Shown: positions 44,701-54,172, counted from the stretch's first letter. The stretch is 64,000 nt of DNA from Diplolepis rosae (GCA_030998225.1 JAPYXD010000308.1:4536001-4600000), one strand, 5' to 3'. Numbers and translations are program-made. The notes: generated from the sequence alone by a model not told the origin.

Positions 44701-45704
44701 AATCAGCTATAAAAATAGCTGAAGAATTATTAAAAGAAACACAGAAAAAAGGAAAGGTGATAAATTCCGAAAGTAAGGAAAATCTAGACCCCGGAATTTC
44801 GTCTCCAGATGAAGAAGCCCCGACCAGAAATCTATACGCTCACACCAGAAAAAGTGTCACTTTTCACCCTGGAATAGCTTCAACCCCGGATGCTTTAGGG
44901 AAATATTCCCCCTCAGCACTAAGAAAACCCAGGGCTATTTCCACGCCCTTTCCAGAAAAACTGGATGACGAACCTAATTTTAATCCATCAACTGACAAAA
45001 GTAGTACTCGTAGAATGGGAATAAATATACCTACATACTCAGACGAACATACTATGGATACTACTAGTTTGCCGTCTGACCATTCGCGACCGTCAATCAC
45101 TTGCATCCCTCCGGCATTGCCTAAGGCCTATGAAATGTACAATGGAACAGGGACGCGCAGTAGTAAAACCGTGCAGGTCAGACTAAGTAGCTGTCGAGAG
45201 AATCTTACTTATTTGAAAAGTAATTACGTGCATTTTCTCTCGGTTGACTGTGAGTTTGTCACCCCCGTAAGCCGACTACTAGTGGACTTGGGAGTAGTAG
45301 ATCCTCAGGACCTGAAAAATAGGAAACCTAAAATAGGAGAAGTGCTTATCACACCTCATAGACGCTTTAACATATATTCACTCATAATTAAACAAAACCA
45401 TTTTGATGAGATAAACGAAGAATACGTTAAAGTAGCCGTACACAATTTGAGAATAGCCCTAGAAAAGGAAAATATTTCGGAATTTCGCATTTCAAAACAT
45501 GGAGACATTAGTGACACATTACCAATAGGAAAATTGCGCGAAATTCTAACTCAAGAATTCGCTAATTCAAAAATGGAAATAACAATATGTTATGGCAACG
45601 TAAATATACCCCCAGAGGAGACACGTACCCAAATTATCTCCGAAAATCATGAGAGTAAAATTGGAGGTCACAAAGGGATAAACAAAACATATCGAAGAAT
45701 TTGA
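41745..45704 (+). CDS. pol: Pol: protease, reverse transcriptase, RNase H, macro-like module
   Basis: Pol is in the -1 frame relative to gag, and its frame is open upstream of 41745, where a non-ATG codon stands, so expression by frameshift is expected. Order: protease with 'VDTGADINVI'; reverse transcriptase with 'RIVIDFRLLNEKTIGDAYPL', 'MPMGLKNSQATFQRLMD' and catalytic 'FVYLDDIVIYAKD'; RNase H with 'TTDASDYAIGAVLS' and 'EKECLAVLYAV'; chain-end 'NADALSRNP'. A ~440-residue Ser/Pro/Glu-rich region follows (43830-45150), then a ~145-residue macro-domain-like module (45160-45600) and the start of the integrase zinc finger. An in-frame TGA at 45702-45704 cuts it from integrase (45714-46655). Confidence 0.9.
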   Translation: MDTGADINVIKLDALDEDLLVNENEAIEITGITQSRISTIGTVNIELMKSKITFHVVHFDFPISTDGILGREYLRQEKVEISFWHNTIVTHSNPTKPIPFIDNESRVALENTTDYKGPLLGPIKVRARTRRAIPIAVINSEIKEGYLPLIKTTEGVLVGEAAVTNVNGICHVFAINTTDNDLEIELPPQEIIPFEYYKLPGEDFDEYSADEDYSPPVNKAEEVIKHLRLDHLNTEEKEHVLEIIREFPDNFYLPGEPLTSTHLVQHKIHTLDDVPINTRPYRFSPSQKEEVERVIQKMKIEGAIKNSKSPYNSPLLIIPKKIDATGKKKWRIVIDFRLLNEKTIGDAYPLPNIADILDHLGTAQYFSIFDLASGFHQIELDPNDRQKTAFSSLNGHYEYVRMPMGLKNSQATFQRLMDQVLLGLQGTELFVYLDDIVIYAKDLEDHGKKVRRLLKQLKEANLSLQPEKCEFLFKEIAYLGHIITDKGVKPDPKKIEAVQNFPRPRTPKNIKQFLGLAGYYRRFIKDFSARAKPLSNLLKKEAVFKWGPVEEKSFRDLRQALCESPILQYPDFEKHFTVTTDASDYAIGAVLSQEKDGMDLPVAYMSRVLVGPELNYSTTEKECLAVLYAVQQFRPYIYGRKFTLMSDHEPLRWIDSVKDPGQRLIRWRLKLRDYEYEFKYKPGKLNTNADALSRNPIVENSDEKEEEEKQPARLLPMLTRQANKREENSAKPSSKTLEPEAKNKPAIQTRKGFTSRILPSKPSTSRPQKPTLARSKSSASTSADLDQSTISKRLIRRWVETQRVQDRPDYREDSSSDDTERAPEPPPILRKRKSVLPSLNLPPAAYPSSTIPKSAPAKAPECSAEFFPEDQEELTPMTEKQETGPIKMVSPPPSDSEDSTTEEEQERDQMEQEKANSTKENIEKSFSRFEQSLKAHEDWLERTEVDEEAPLLEITAVSEGENNQELLDAIEEMEPESETEFTNRIESAIKIAEELLKETQKKGKVINSESKENLDPGISSPDEEAPTRNLYAHTRKSVTFHPGIASTPDALGKYSPSALRKPRAISTPFPEKLDDEPNFNPSTDKSSTRRMGINIPTYSDEHTMDTTSLPSDHSRPSITCIPPALPKAYEMYNGTGTRSSKTVQVRLSSCRENLTYLKSNYVHFLSVDCEFVTPVSRLLVDLGVVDPQDLKNRKPKIGEVLITPHRRFNIYSLIIKQNHFDEINEEYVKVAVHNLRIALEKENISEFRISKHGDISDTLPIGKLREILTQEFANSKMEITICYGNVNIPPEETRTQIISENHESKIGGHKGINKTYRRI
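45160..45600 (+). other. Macro-domain-like module within Pol
   Basis: The segment reads 'SNYVHFLSVDCEF', 'KPKIGEVLITPHRRFNIYSL', 'IIKQNHFDEINEEYVKVAVH', 'NISEFRISKHGDISDTLPIG' and 'EITICYG'. This order (HxxSxDC, GEV, YxLIxK, S....GD..D.LPI, I.I..Y) follows ADP-ribose-binding macro domains of the TARG1/OARD1 type, including a Lys and an Asp at the places of that enzyme's catalytic pair. The glycine-rich first loop is replaced by 'FVTPVSRLL', so binding or catalysis may be altered. The position between RNase H and integrase is unusual. Homology is by eye. Confidence 0.6.
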
Positions 45705-45713
45705 GAAAGGTAC

Positions 45714-46655
45714 ATGTGGCCAGGACTTAAAGAGCAAGTTACTGAATTCGTCAGAAAATGTGACATCTGCCAGAGACAAAAAATTGTACGGGCAAAAATT
45801 CACGAACCCATGCTAATCACCGATACACCCCTCGACACCTTCGACAAAGTTTCCCTAGACACAGTAGGAAAATTGCCTACCACCCCTGATGGTAATAAAC
45901 ATATTCTCACCATGCAGGACAATTTATCTAAATACTGCATAGCCGTCCCCATACCCGATATTTCAGCAACCACTATCGCTCATGCAATAGCAAAACACTT
46001 ATTTTCACAATATGGAGCCCCGAGGGCTATACTTACAGACAGGGGAGAAAGCTTCATCAATAAATTGCTCAGAAAATTATCCAAAATTTTCGGAGTAAAG
46101 CAAGTCACCACCTCAGGGTATAGACCGCAATCAAACGGATCCCTGGAAAGGAGCCATGCCGTATTGATGGATTACATAAGGTCATACGCGGAAACCTACG
46201 ACGATTGGGACCAACTCCTACCCTTCGCGATGTTCGCGTACAACACCTCAATACACGAAGCCACAAAATTTACACCCTTTGAAGTAGTGTTTGGTAAGAT
46301 TGCACGCACCCCCAGTTCATTTCCAAACCCAGAAAAATTAGAAACCTACGGAACCTATCTGCAGGAACTAATATTAAGACTATCGGAAATTAAATTAATG
46401 GCAGCGGAAAATTTGGTTGCCGCGAAGGAACATTCAAAAGAAAATTATGATCAAAAAGTAAAACCATTTTTAGGGAATGTAGGAGATCAAGTATACGTCC
46501 AAAGGGAAGTTAAAACACACGGAAAATTGGATAATAAATACCACGGACCCTACACCCTTGTAAAAATATTAGGCAAGAACAACGCCATCTTGGAAAAACC
46601 CGACGGAAAACTATTCCAAAAACATTTTAACAAACTTAAGTTAGTGAATGACTAA
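45714..46655 (+). CDS. pol: Pol C-terminal part: integrase
   Basis: Same frame as 41745-45704, separated only by one TGA and two sense codons. It shows the 'CDICQRQK' half of the HHCC zinc finger (the two His are upstream of the stop in 'HESKIGGH'). The catalytic core follows: first Asp in 'VSLDTVGK', second in 'AILTDRGESF', Glu in 'SNGSLERSHAVL'. The C-terminal domain has 'GDQVYVQRE' and 'KYHGPYTLVKILGKNNAILE'. The stop is a single break in an otherwise long open frame and would separate integrase from Pol unless read through. It could be a recent inactivating change in this copy. Confidence 0.88.
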   Translation: MWPGLKEQVTEFVRKCDICQRQKIVRAKIHEPMLITDTPLDTFDKVSLDTVGKLPTTPDGNKHILTMQDNLSKYCIAVPIPDISATTIAHAIAKHLFSQYGAPRAILTDRGESFINKLLRKLSKIFGVKQVTTSGYRPQSNGSLERSHAVLMDYIRSYAETYDDWDQLLPFAMFAYNTSIHEATKFTPFEVVFGKIARTPSSFPNPEKLETYGTYLQELILRLSEIKLMAAENLVAAKEHSKENYDQKVKPFLGNVGDQVYVQREVKTHGKLDNKYHGPYTLVKILGKNNAILEKPDGKLFQKHFNKLKLVND

Positions 46656-46699
46656 AAATTAAAAAAATATTAACCGCAATTTTCTTTTACAGGAAAATC

Positions 46700-47284
46700 A
46701 TGTCCAGCATTAACATGCGACCACCACAAGGAAAAATATACCCCGCTACCCTCCATCCAAAAGGGGAGATTAATAACTTACGGTTTGCTAAGGGACAGTT
46801 GGAGGAGCTGGTGGCAGAGTACGGCTTTACAAAACCAAAGTATACGTTAGAGGAAACCGCGGGAACCGACAACGCAAAAATTTTCATCATTAAATGCGAA
46901 GTAGAAGACCGTAGACGCGAGAATAAATTCAGTACCGTAAGCAACGGGGAAAGAAAAATACGTAGCGCAGAACATGAGGCCGCGAGAAAAATGTTAACGG
47001 CCCTTGAAAAAATGTATTTTTTTAGCGAGGAAAAAAATGATTGTAATATTACGGACGAAGAGTACGTTATTTGTATGGACAACCCCGCGACGTTATTAAT
47101 TAAATTATACAAATGGGAAGCTTGTTGCGAATACTGTTATTTGAGGGGCCATACTATGGCAAATTGTAAAAAGCAAATTAAACGAAATAAGCGGCTTCCC
47201 GACGATCAAGAACCAAACGAAGAAGACTTCTGGGGTCCTCCACAAGGGGATGAAAATACAAATCTTATATATCTAACGCCCTAA
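46700..47284 (+). CDS. Accessory ORF: dsRNA-binding domain plus CCHC knuckle
   Basis: The ORF encodes 194 residues and begins 44 bases after pol. Residues ~30-105 follow the alpha-beta-beta-beta-alpha plan of a double-stranded-RNA-binding domain: 'QLEELVAEYGFTKPKYTLEE', 'AKIFIIKCEVE', a hydrophilic loop, then 'GERKIRSAEHEAARKMLTAL' at the position of the family's KKxAK helix. A CCHC zinc knuckle 'CEYCYLRGHTMANC' follows at ~145-158. The tail is acidic. I know no gypsy element with such a gene. Such domains in RNA viruses often shield dsRNA from RNA interference, but that role is only inferred here. It could also replace the CCHC knuckle missing from gag in RNA packaging. Confidence 0.7.
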   Translation: MSSINMRPPQGKIYPATLHPKGEINNLRFAKGQLEELVAEYGFTKPKYTLEETAGTDNAKIFIIKCEVEDRRRENKFSTVSNGERKIRSAEHEAARKMLTALEKMYFFSEEKNDCNITDEEYVICMDNPATLLIKLYKWEACCEYCYLRGHTMANCKKQIKRNKRLPDDQEPNEEDFWGPPQGDENTNLIYLTP

Positions 47285-47894
47285 AAAGAAGTCTTCCTCC
47301 AATAAAAATTCACGGAATGCAAATTAACTAGTAAAATTCACTAGGAAGCCCCTAGCGAAACCACCATTTTCATTATTATCTTTTATATATTATAGGATTA
47401 ACAAAGTTGTAATTAGATAGCATTACTCATGACGCATATTAAATATCACCACTAGAATTATAGATATATTCGCAATTATACATAATAACTAGATTAGGCA
47501 CACACTATTATACCCATATATATATAAAGCTTGCAAAATAAATTAGAAAAACTTAAACGTAGGATGATTAATCAATGATTCAAACCCCAAACCACCTATA
47601 ATACTTATAATATTTATGCAATTGATTTGCAGTTTCAAAACCTATTCAACTATTTTCATATTCACATATATAATTATATCACTGTTATATTTAATAATTT
47701 TTTTGATAAAAATTCAATAATCTGATTTCATTAAAATAAGGGAATAAAGAAATCAAGAGAGAGGATATGGAGGTTGCCTTATTCCTTCTTCCCTTATCAA
47801 CACAACAATGTAACAAAAGATAACATCCCTGATAGAACTCTAATAAAATTTTAACAAAAACCTTACTTTTATAGACAAATAGACAAACAACAGG

Positions 47895-49877
47895 ATGTTT
47901 ACCCAGATCCTAGGCCAAGCAACAATGATCTGTACAGGAGTACTACTCAGCATGACAGGCTCGTCAGGAAACCCACGGAATTACGAAGTACAACCTTTTG
48001 ATAACAACCCAGGCTTATTCTACGAAAAACTGGAAACTATCCGCACTACTCAGAACCATTGGAGGTTCGTTATATTCATGGACCCCCAAAAACTACAGGA
48101 ACATCTTCAATTCGACAAAATGAAGTCAGAAGTTCAGAAAATTTACAAGACGTGCCCAAATCGATTGAAAAGTACTAATTGCAAAGATATGATAAAATTG
48201 GATCGCCTCAATGAAAAGCTACACCAACTCGAAGTTATAAATGAGGATTTAAGTGAAATACAAATGGAATTACACCAGGACATACCCCATGAAATAATTT
48301 CACCCAGGACCATGCATAGACGAAGAGCACCTCTTCTTGGATTCATAGGCAGCATTCTAGGACCAGTGATAAGGGTGATGACTTCCGACGACGCAGAGGA
48401 ATACAACGAAGCAATAAATGATATTTATGAAAAGCAAAATAACATCAGTAAAATAATTGGAAAACAAACCCACATAATAAAAGCAGAAGTGAATAATATT
48501 CATCAGGATCTAAACAAGAAAACTAAGCAAATTCAAATTATTCAAAAAGAATTAAATGAAACTATCAACAAAATAGAGTCACAAGGACAATACTGGAATG
48601 ATTACATGTATTATGAAAAAATGATACAATGGTCAACACATTTGGAACTAAAATTGGAAAATTTATATGAAATAATAAAACAATTCATTAAAATAACAGA
48701 ATACGCACGAGAAGGCAAATTACACCCTTCAACAATTTCCAAAGCCCAACTACAAGAAGTAATCACTGAAATACACACTAAAATGGAAGATTACGAATTT
48801 CCGATTCCTACTTCACACGTTAGAGTGGAATTACTTTCACAAATTGGCAAGACAGACCTTAAAATTAAATCTGGAAAATTACTAATATCAGTAGACATCC
48901 CATTGCTAGATAGAAAAGCACTACAATTATATAAAATTTACCCATTTCCTGTGTACCAGAACATTTCAGGAAATTATACTAGAGCCATCTACATTTTACC
49001 AAGAAAACAATATATTGCCCTGACAGAAGACGAAAGAAAATTCTTTTTGGCAGATAAAGAGTACTATGACACCTGTCAAAAAACAATCTACCACACGATT
49101 TGCGAAAACACCCAACCAATGCACGAAACAGTCACAACTACGTCCTGCGAATGTCAAATGCTTACACGCCCTTCAATGGAAATTTTAAAGCAATGTGATA
49201 TAAAAATAAACACAAAAAATTCAGTTTTTTGGAAGCATATTCCATCCTTAAACGCATGGATATTTTCAACTAAAAAATCAGAGCCAATCAGCATCACCCG
49301 TAAAAAGGGAAAAACAGAAAAAGGACATATTACAAATTCAGGAATATTAAGATTAAGTGCAGGGTGTATTGCCAGAACGGAACAGACAACTTTAATTGGA
49401 ACTCAAATAAATGTAAACTCAGAAGAATTTATCTACAACCCAGGATTTTCATTGAACATATCAGAAATTTCCCCAATAATCTATAAAACGATGCATATTC
49501 CTACGATAACATCATTGTTTTGGGAAACAGAAAAGGATAATAAATTAAAAAATCTGCATACGGAAGAATCACTCTCTACCATAGAAGAACAACTTCTCAA
49601 CATGGGAAACAATCATTATAGGCATAAACTAACCCAAAAATATTGGTTAGGAGGGTCCAGCATCCTAACCTTATTAATAATAACAACAGTAATATACCTC
49701 ACACAAGGAATAATCCGTAAAAACTGTAAAACGCGTAATAATACAAATTTAAGCATAAAAGAAAACCAAGAGGAAGTAGAACTACAACCCCTTTCGGTAG
49801 ACAACCAAACAAACACAGAAGAAATTCACCCCCTTCCAAGAGTATTAACAATCCCAACAACAGTTAGAATTGCATAA
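47895..49877 (+). CDS. env: Envelope-like glycoprotein (baculovirus F-type)
   Basis: Intact 660-residue ORF. It has a hydrophobic N-terminus consistent with a signal peptide (residues ~5-22), a furin-like basic site 'HRRR' at about 141-144 followed by a hydrophobic fusion-peptide-like stretch ('LLGFIGSILG'), long coiled-coil-forming helices (~165-230), a Cys-rich region (~400-435) and a single transmembrane segment near 586-608, then a ~50-residue cytoplasmic tail. This plan is that of errantivirus Env proteins related to baculovirus F. It probably acts at the membrane of infected or expressing cells and would need a spliced mRNA. A 610-base AT-rich gap separates it from the preceding ORF. 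Confidence 0.88.
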   Translation: MFTQILGQATMICTGVLLSMTGSSGNPRNYEVQPFDNNPGLFYEKLETIRTTQNHWRFVIFMDPQKLQEHLQFDKMKSEVQKIYKTCPNRLKSTNCKDMIKLDRLNEKLHQLEVINEDLSEIQMELHQDIPHEIISPRTMHRRRAPLLGFIGSILGPVIRVMTSDDAEEYNEAINDIYEKQNNISKIIGKQTHIIKAEVNNIHQDLNKKTKQIQIIQKELNETINKIESQGQYWNDYMYYEKMIQWSTHLELKLENLYEIIKQFIKITEYAREGKLHPSTISKAQLQEVITEIHTKMEDYEFPIPTSHVRVELLSQIGKTDLKIKSGKLLISVDIPLLDRKALQLYKIYPFPVYQNISGNYTRAIYILPRKQYIALTEDERKFFLADKEYYDTCQKTIYHTICENTQPMHETVTTTSCECQMLTRPSMEILKQCDIKINTKNSVFWKHIPSLNAWIFSTKKSEPISITRKKGKTEKGHITNSGILRLSAGCIARTEQTTLIGTQINVNSEEFIYNPGFSLNISEISPIIYKTMHIPTITSLFWETEKDNKLKNLHTEESLSTIEEQLLNMGNNHYRHKLTQKYWLGGSSILTLLIITTVIYLTQGIIRKNCKTRNNTNLSIKENQEEVELQPLSVDNQTNTEEIHPLPRVLTIPTTVRIA

Positions 49878-49911
49878 ACAAATACAAGTCGTTGAGGACA
49901 ACGACACTTTT

Positions 49912-49924
49912 AAGGAGGGAGGAC
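49912..49924 (+). other. Internal polypurine-tract copy after env
   Basis: AAGGAGGGAGGAC, preceded by 'gaggacaacgacactttt', closely repeats the tract before the 3' LTR ('gaggacgatgattattct' + AAGGAGGGAGGAC at 54294-54306). It lies 35 bases after the env stop. Confidence 0.75.
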
Positions 49925-52150
49925 AAGTACCCAAGTAGGCAAAATTTTTGCCAAAAATCACACTGAATTACGATACATCATTACGGTTACCACTAGGAAT
50001 ATACAATAAATAATCACGATACATAATGGCAGCTATAATAAATTAACAATCAAAGCAACAGAGGAAGAGAATAAGGATCATAGAAAGTACGAGGAGTTTA
50101 GCCATATCAAGCTAACAAACCACTCCCACTTGAGAAAGAAATTAATCACACCCACCGAGAGCAACCATAATGAATTATAATCCAATCACGTAAAGAAATG
50201 CAATGTGACACCTTACTGGACGCAGCGTATCACTAGCAGTCGAGACTCCCGACAACATGGCCAGAGCGTAACTTGAACCGCCCAGCGATAAGAAGACTCG
50301 CGACCGCCTGCAATGAATCATACATACTAAGCAGTTCTCCTGTATCTATATGAATGCCTATTACAAGTTCTTTATTAGACTTGCCAAAAACCCACAAGGC
50401 AGCGGGCCTTATACCAATGGATGCACCGACAAGATGGTTATCATTATCAAAAACTCCATGGCAGCCCCGCAACAATGGCCACCTAATATACAAGTATTAT
50501 TGGACATGCCACCATCATGGAGGTACAAGTGATACATATAGGTATGCAGAACAGCGAACTCCACATACGGTATGTTATCCGGTCAGAAAATTTTAAACGA
50601 ACAATCAAATTCGGGCGATTCCATTAACATTAATTGAATAATATCCGCGAAGAATAAAAGATGTGCAATGCTATATATCCATAAACCTTTAATCATGTAA
50701 ATCAATCAGAATTGAGCCACATGACTAAGGGTTTTTCCGAACTATAAGGGCACATATCTCCGTTGTTAACGCAATACTAGAAATAACCACAGAGATATTT
50801 CAAGTAATTGATTGACTAAGTAGTCAATGGGATAAGGCCATAATTTTGTAAAGAAAATAAGTACGAGCACATCGATTAATAAAGCCATTCTTGGTAAAAC
50901 CGGGTAACGCAAAACCTAACCATGAATCTTCTATTACAAATTACCCGATTTGGCCGATAAATAGGCTCGTGCCAGCCAAATTAACCTAGAAATAAGCAAT
51001 AGATGGATTTAATAAAATAACTATAAAAGGATTTCCCAGAATTCGGATTATAATCAGATTATAAACTAAGAACTAGGGTAGAACTTTTTAAAAAATTTTA
51101 TATTTAGTAAATTGAAGAAAGAGTTTTAATCACGCTGAACTAAGTTAATGTTTTGAGGCAACTAAAGTTTTACATGAAATCTTTGAATAATAATTTTATG
51201 ACAAGTGTTATAAAAACTGCTTACAGCTTCATAAAATTAAGAAAAGTTCAGAAAATGCAGTGCATTTTTGCAATTTTAGGATACTCATACCAAAATTCAT
51301 CCTAAGGATCGTCAAGTTTTACGTTAACCTTTACAACATGAAAATTTGAAGGTTTCTAACAGAATCCGACTATCATAATTAAGAGATAATGTCTATAAAG
51401 TCATGTATGTGTGTATGTTGTGTGAATTATGTGTGAATTACACATATACGCATGCATATATGCCTATATACATGTATGATGTCATGAAGGTATGACAGGG
51501 CATGGCTATTTAAACCACTACCATAAAAGCATCAATAAAACGTAACAGCATGAGTGCTCCTCAAGCAGTATGCTGCCCTGCTAAATCTTCATTAAGCTCG
51601 GAATTGAATTCGGGTGGTCCTGTGGCTAAAACGATGAAATTCCCCGCGTAACCTAAAAATACTTCATCAAAAAGCTATACACCTTCAATTATGTACACCG
51701 ATCGGATTTGGTCTACATAATTTAGGGTCCCTGCATACATGCATGCACACGTACGTACGTACGTGTGTACGCAGGTGTGTAGATGGGGTCAGCAATCATG
51801 GATAGACGAGCCCATAATTAAAAATACGATAATTATAACCTAAAACTAATAATCAATAATATAAGTAATTCTAAGATTATAGTTAGGTGCTATCGCGCCA
51901 CCTTTGGTACAGATTTCCAGGCGATAGCAATCAACAATACTACCAAAGGGGTCGCAGTAGAAATATAAGAAAAATATATATATTAAATATATTAAGTTCA
52001 TTTTAAATTAATTAAATTCTAAAGCTACGGGAATCAGAGAAATAAAACACGAAAATCAGAGAGACAAGCAGAGGGCAACATATAGGAAACAAAAATTTTG
52101 AACGTACCTCGTCTGCCAGTCTCTCAAGCTATTATATACGTTTAAAAATT
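49925..52150. other. Long non-coding part of gypsy 3' region
   Basis: AT-rich sequence with no convincing sense ORF. Alternating purine-pyrimidine tracts (TG/CA, TATA) lie at 51401-51480 and 51735-51780 ('cacgtacgtacgtacgtg'). A minus-strand frame at 50233-50493 (86 codons) looks protein-like but has no start codon and no recognised family. Confidence 0.5.
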
Positions 52151-52156
52151 TTTATT
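52151..52156 (-). terminator. AATAAA poly(A) signal of antisense gene
   Basis: AATAAA on the minus strand, ~170 bases past the antisense stop codon (52326), is suitably placed for 3' end formation. Confidence 0.5.
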
Positions 52157-52325
52157 CGCAAATAAATGAAGGACAACTTATGTATAAAAATATATAAAAA
52201 TAATAATATAATAATATATAAATATATAATATATAATAAAAGTATATATAAAGATAAGTAATCACAGCTAACTTAAAGGTATGAAAGCATCAATATGAAG
52301 ACAGGAATTTACAATAACGATAATA

Positions 52326-53769
52326 TTAGTGGTAGCTGGGAGGCAGCACCGGATCCTCCGTTGGCACCAGGACTTCCTCAGGCCTCGGGTCTGAAACAAG
52401 AATTAATAAATAAGAAACAGGAAATCGAAGACAAGAAACAGAAAGGAAGAAGGGAATTTTAAATGGAGCAAGATTGGAAACGAAATCTACAACTTACACC
52501 ACGGAGCATCATAGTATGTCCCGCATCGGCACGGGAGGACATGGAAGGAGCCACGCAGGTAGCGCCCGCAGTGACAGAAATCCCCCATGTACCAGGCACC
52601 ACTGAAACATTCAAAAACAAAGAGGAAATAATAAATAAAATATGCCAAATCAAGGTAATTCCAATGAGCACACGACGACTTACCCAAGGCAAACAGAAGG
52701 CACCAGGGATGAGTGTATACACTCCTGCATGCAAGGCGTGCCTACGTGCGCTTCCGTAAGCGCCAGCAGCTCCAGTGCTCGACGGCGTGCCACCTCCTGC
52801 GCTCGTCTAGCAGCCTGGATGGCTAGAGAGCGCCAGCACCTTCTAATTAGTCTATTTCGGCGCCCACCTCGGTTCTCCCGGGCCACCCGACTCCAGTTTT
52901 GTTGGAGCTGCCCCTGCTGAACAATCTCCGTCGCCAGGAGCAGCACCCGAGCCAGGAATAAGCCCGGGGAGCACCGCAGAAAGTTCCGTGGCCGCCCCTG
53001 CACGCCTGAAACAAAAAGAAAAAGGATAATTAAAGATTAACGATTGAAGAATGACGTAGTAGCCCTAAGGCACCACCCTATTCCACGCACCTAAGCCAAC
53101 CCCACCACTAAACCTCGACATTTTAGGGCGTCCTTACACCCTAAGATGCGGTGTTTTAGCTCCAGGGAGGCTACGCGTAGCAGAACACCGGGACTCCGCG
53201 AATCGAGAACCCTGACAACGGCAAAGGAGTCGTGGGAGACTGAGGAATTAATCAACTCCTGACAGGCCAGGGTCATTGATTCGATAGCCCGGCTGGGACG
53301 AACGCCGCGCACCGATACATAAAAAACCCCCAGTCGATCTTCAATCTCCGAAATCCGCACTTGCAAGCTGTCACGTCGCGGCGCAAACAGGGCAGGGTCC
53401 CCGGACGAAGAAGATGAACTGGAGACACTCGGCTGTAATAAAGAGAGGTCGAAATCCGCAACCGAGTCAATTAAGGAACGATCAATAAGAAGACCGGAGG
53501 CTTGAGGGCTAGAGTAATCGGGTGCCCCGAACCACTCAGCTAGTAGAGAGTCCAGGAAGTCCCCGGCGCCTGACATCTTGACCCGAACCAAGACACTTCA
53601 CGAATGCGGCACTACCCGAACCAATTATGCAAATTAAAAATGGGCACTTACCAGCTCCTTCAGGCACCGACGTAGCCCCCCTCACTAAGGAGAGAGGGTA
53701 GCCCTGATCTTGGCAGTGCTCCTCGTAAGAGATGGTCCCTGAGCTTGACGATGACCCATCTTCTGCCAT
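52326..53769 (-). CDS. Antisense five-exon gene inside gypsy 3' region
   Basis: Coding exons: 53769-53652, 53569-53138, 53005-52684, 52601-52498 and 52390-52326 (118, 432, 322, 104 and 65 nt). All four introns (82, 132, 82, 107 nt) are GT-AG, with donors GTAAGT or GTAAGG and, for the last three, pyrimidine-rich acceptors such as 'tttttctttttgtttcag'. Phases agree throughout, giving 346 residues from 'MAEDGSSSSSGTISYEEH' to 'VLPPSYH'. Exon 2 holds a heptad stretch ('VRISEIEDRLGVFYVSVRG') and 'VVRVLDSRSPGVLLRV', faintly like LINE ORF1/FP25 RNA-binding proteins. Exon 3 is an Arg-rich helix, exon 4 Cys-rich ('FCHCGRY', 'LPCRCG'), exon 5 ends in PPSY, a possible WW or late-domain ligand. Function unknown. 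Confidence 0.7.
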
Positions 53770-53781
53770 GGCTGCCGTAGA

Positions 53782-54172
53782 CTGAGGAGAAAATCATCCC
53801 CACGACCCAGCATGCAACGAGAGGACATCATGCCAACCATGCAAAAAACCCCACCAAGGCAGAACTCCTAGGGCACACGTGCACTACCATCCAGAACATG
53901 ATCCAAAAATTCGCCATGTCAACTTCTACATAAAATTGACTCATGGCAACTGCAGCATAGCATCACTATCCAACATCTTCGAAAAATGACATCATCCTGC
54001 ATCAGCTGAATCCTCAGATAACACCATTCTCAGGATACAAGTAGCCTAGTAGAAAAGAACAAAATACCAGAAACGCTCTGTCAAATTAATAACAAAAACT
54101 ACTTCAGTCCCTGCAGTCATCAACATGCAGCTGCAAAATAACATCACTATCTACCAGGAACTATTTACTTAC
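53782..54172 (-). other. Predicted 5' UTR intron of antisense gene
   Basis: On the minus strand a donor GTAAGTAAA follows 54173 and an acceptor 'ttttctcctcag' ends at 53782, 12 bases before the ATG at 53769. A 391-nt leader intron would join a short first exon to the coding exons. Confidence 0.5.

Noticed and set aside
52463..52920. Plus-strand frames at 52463-52759 and 52642-52920 as a sense accessory gene
   Set aside because: They lie opposite antisense exons 3 and 4 and show no domain, while the antisense exons have matching splice sites and phases.
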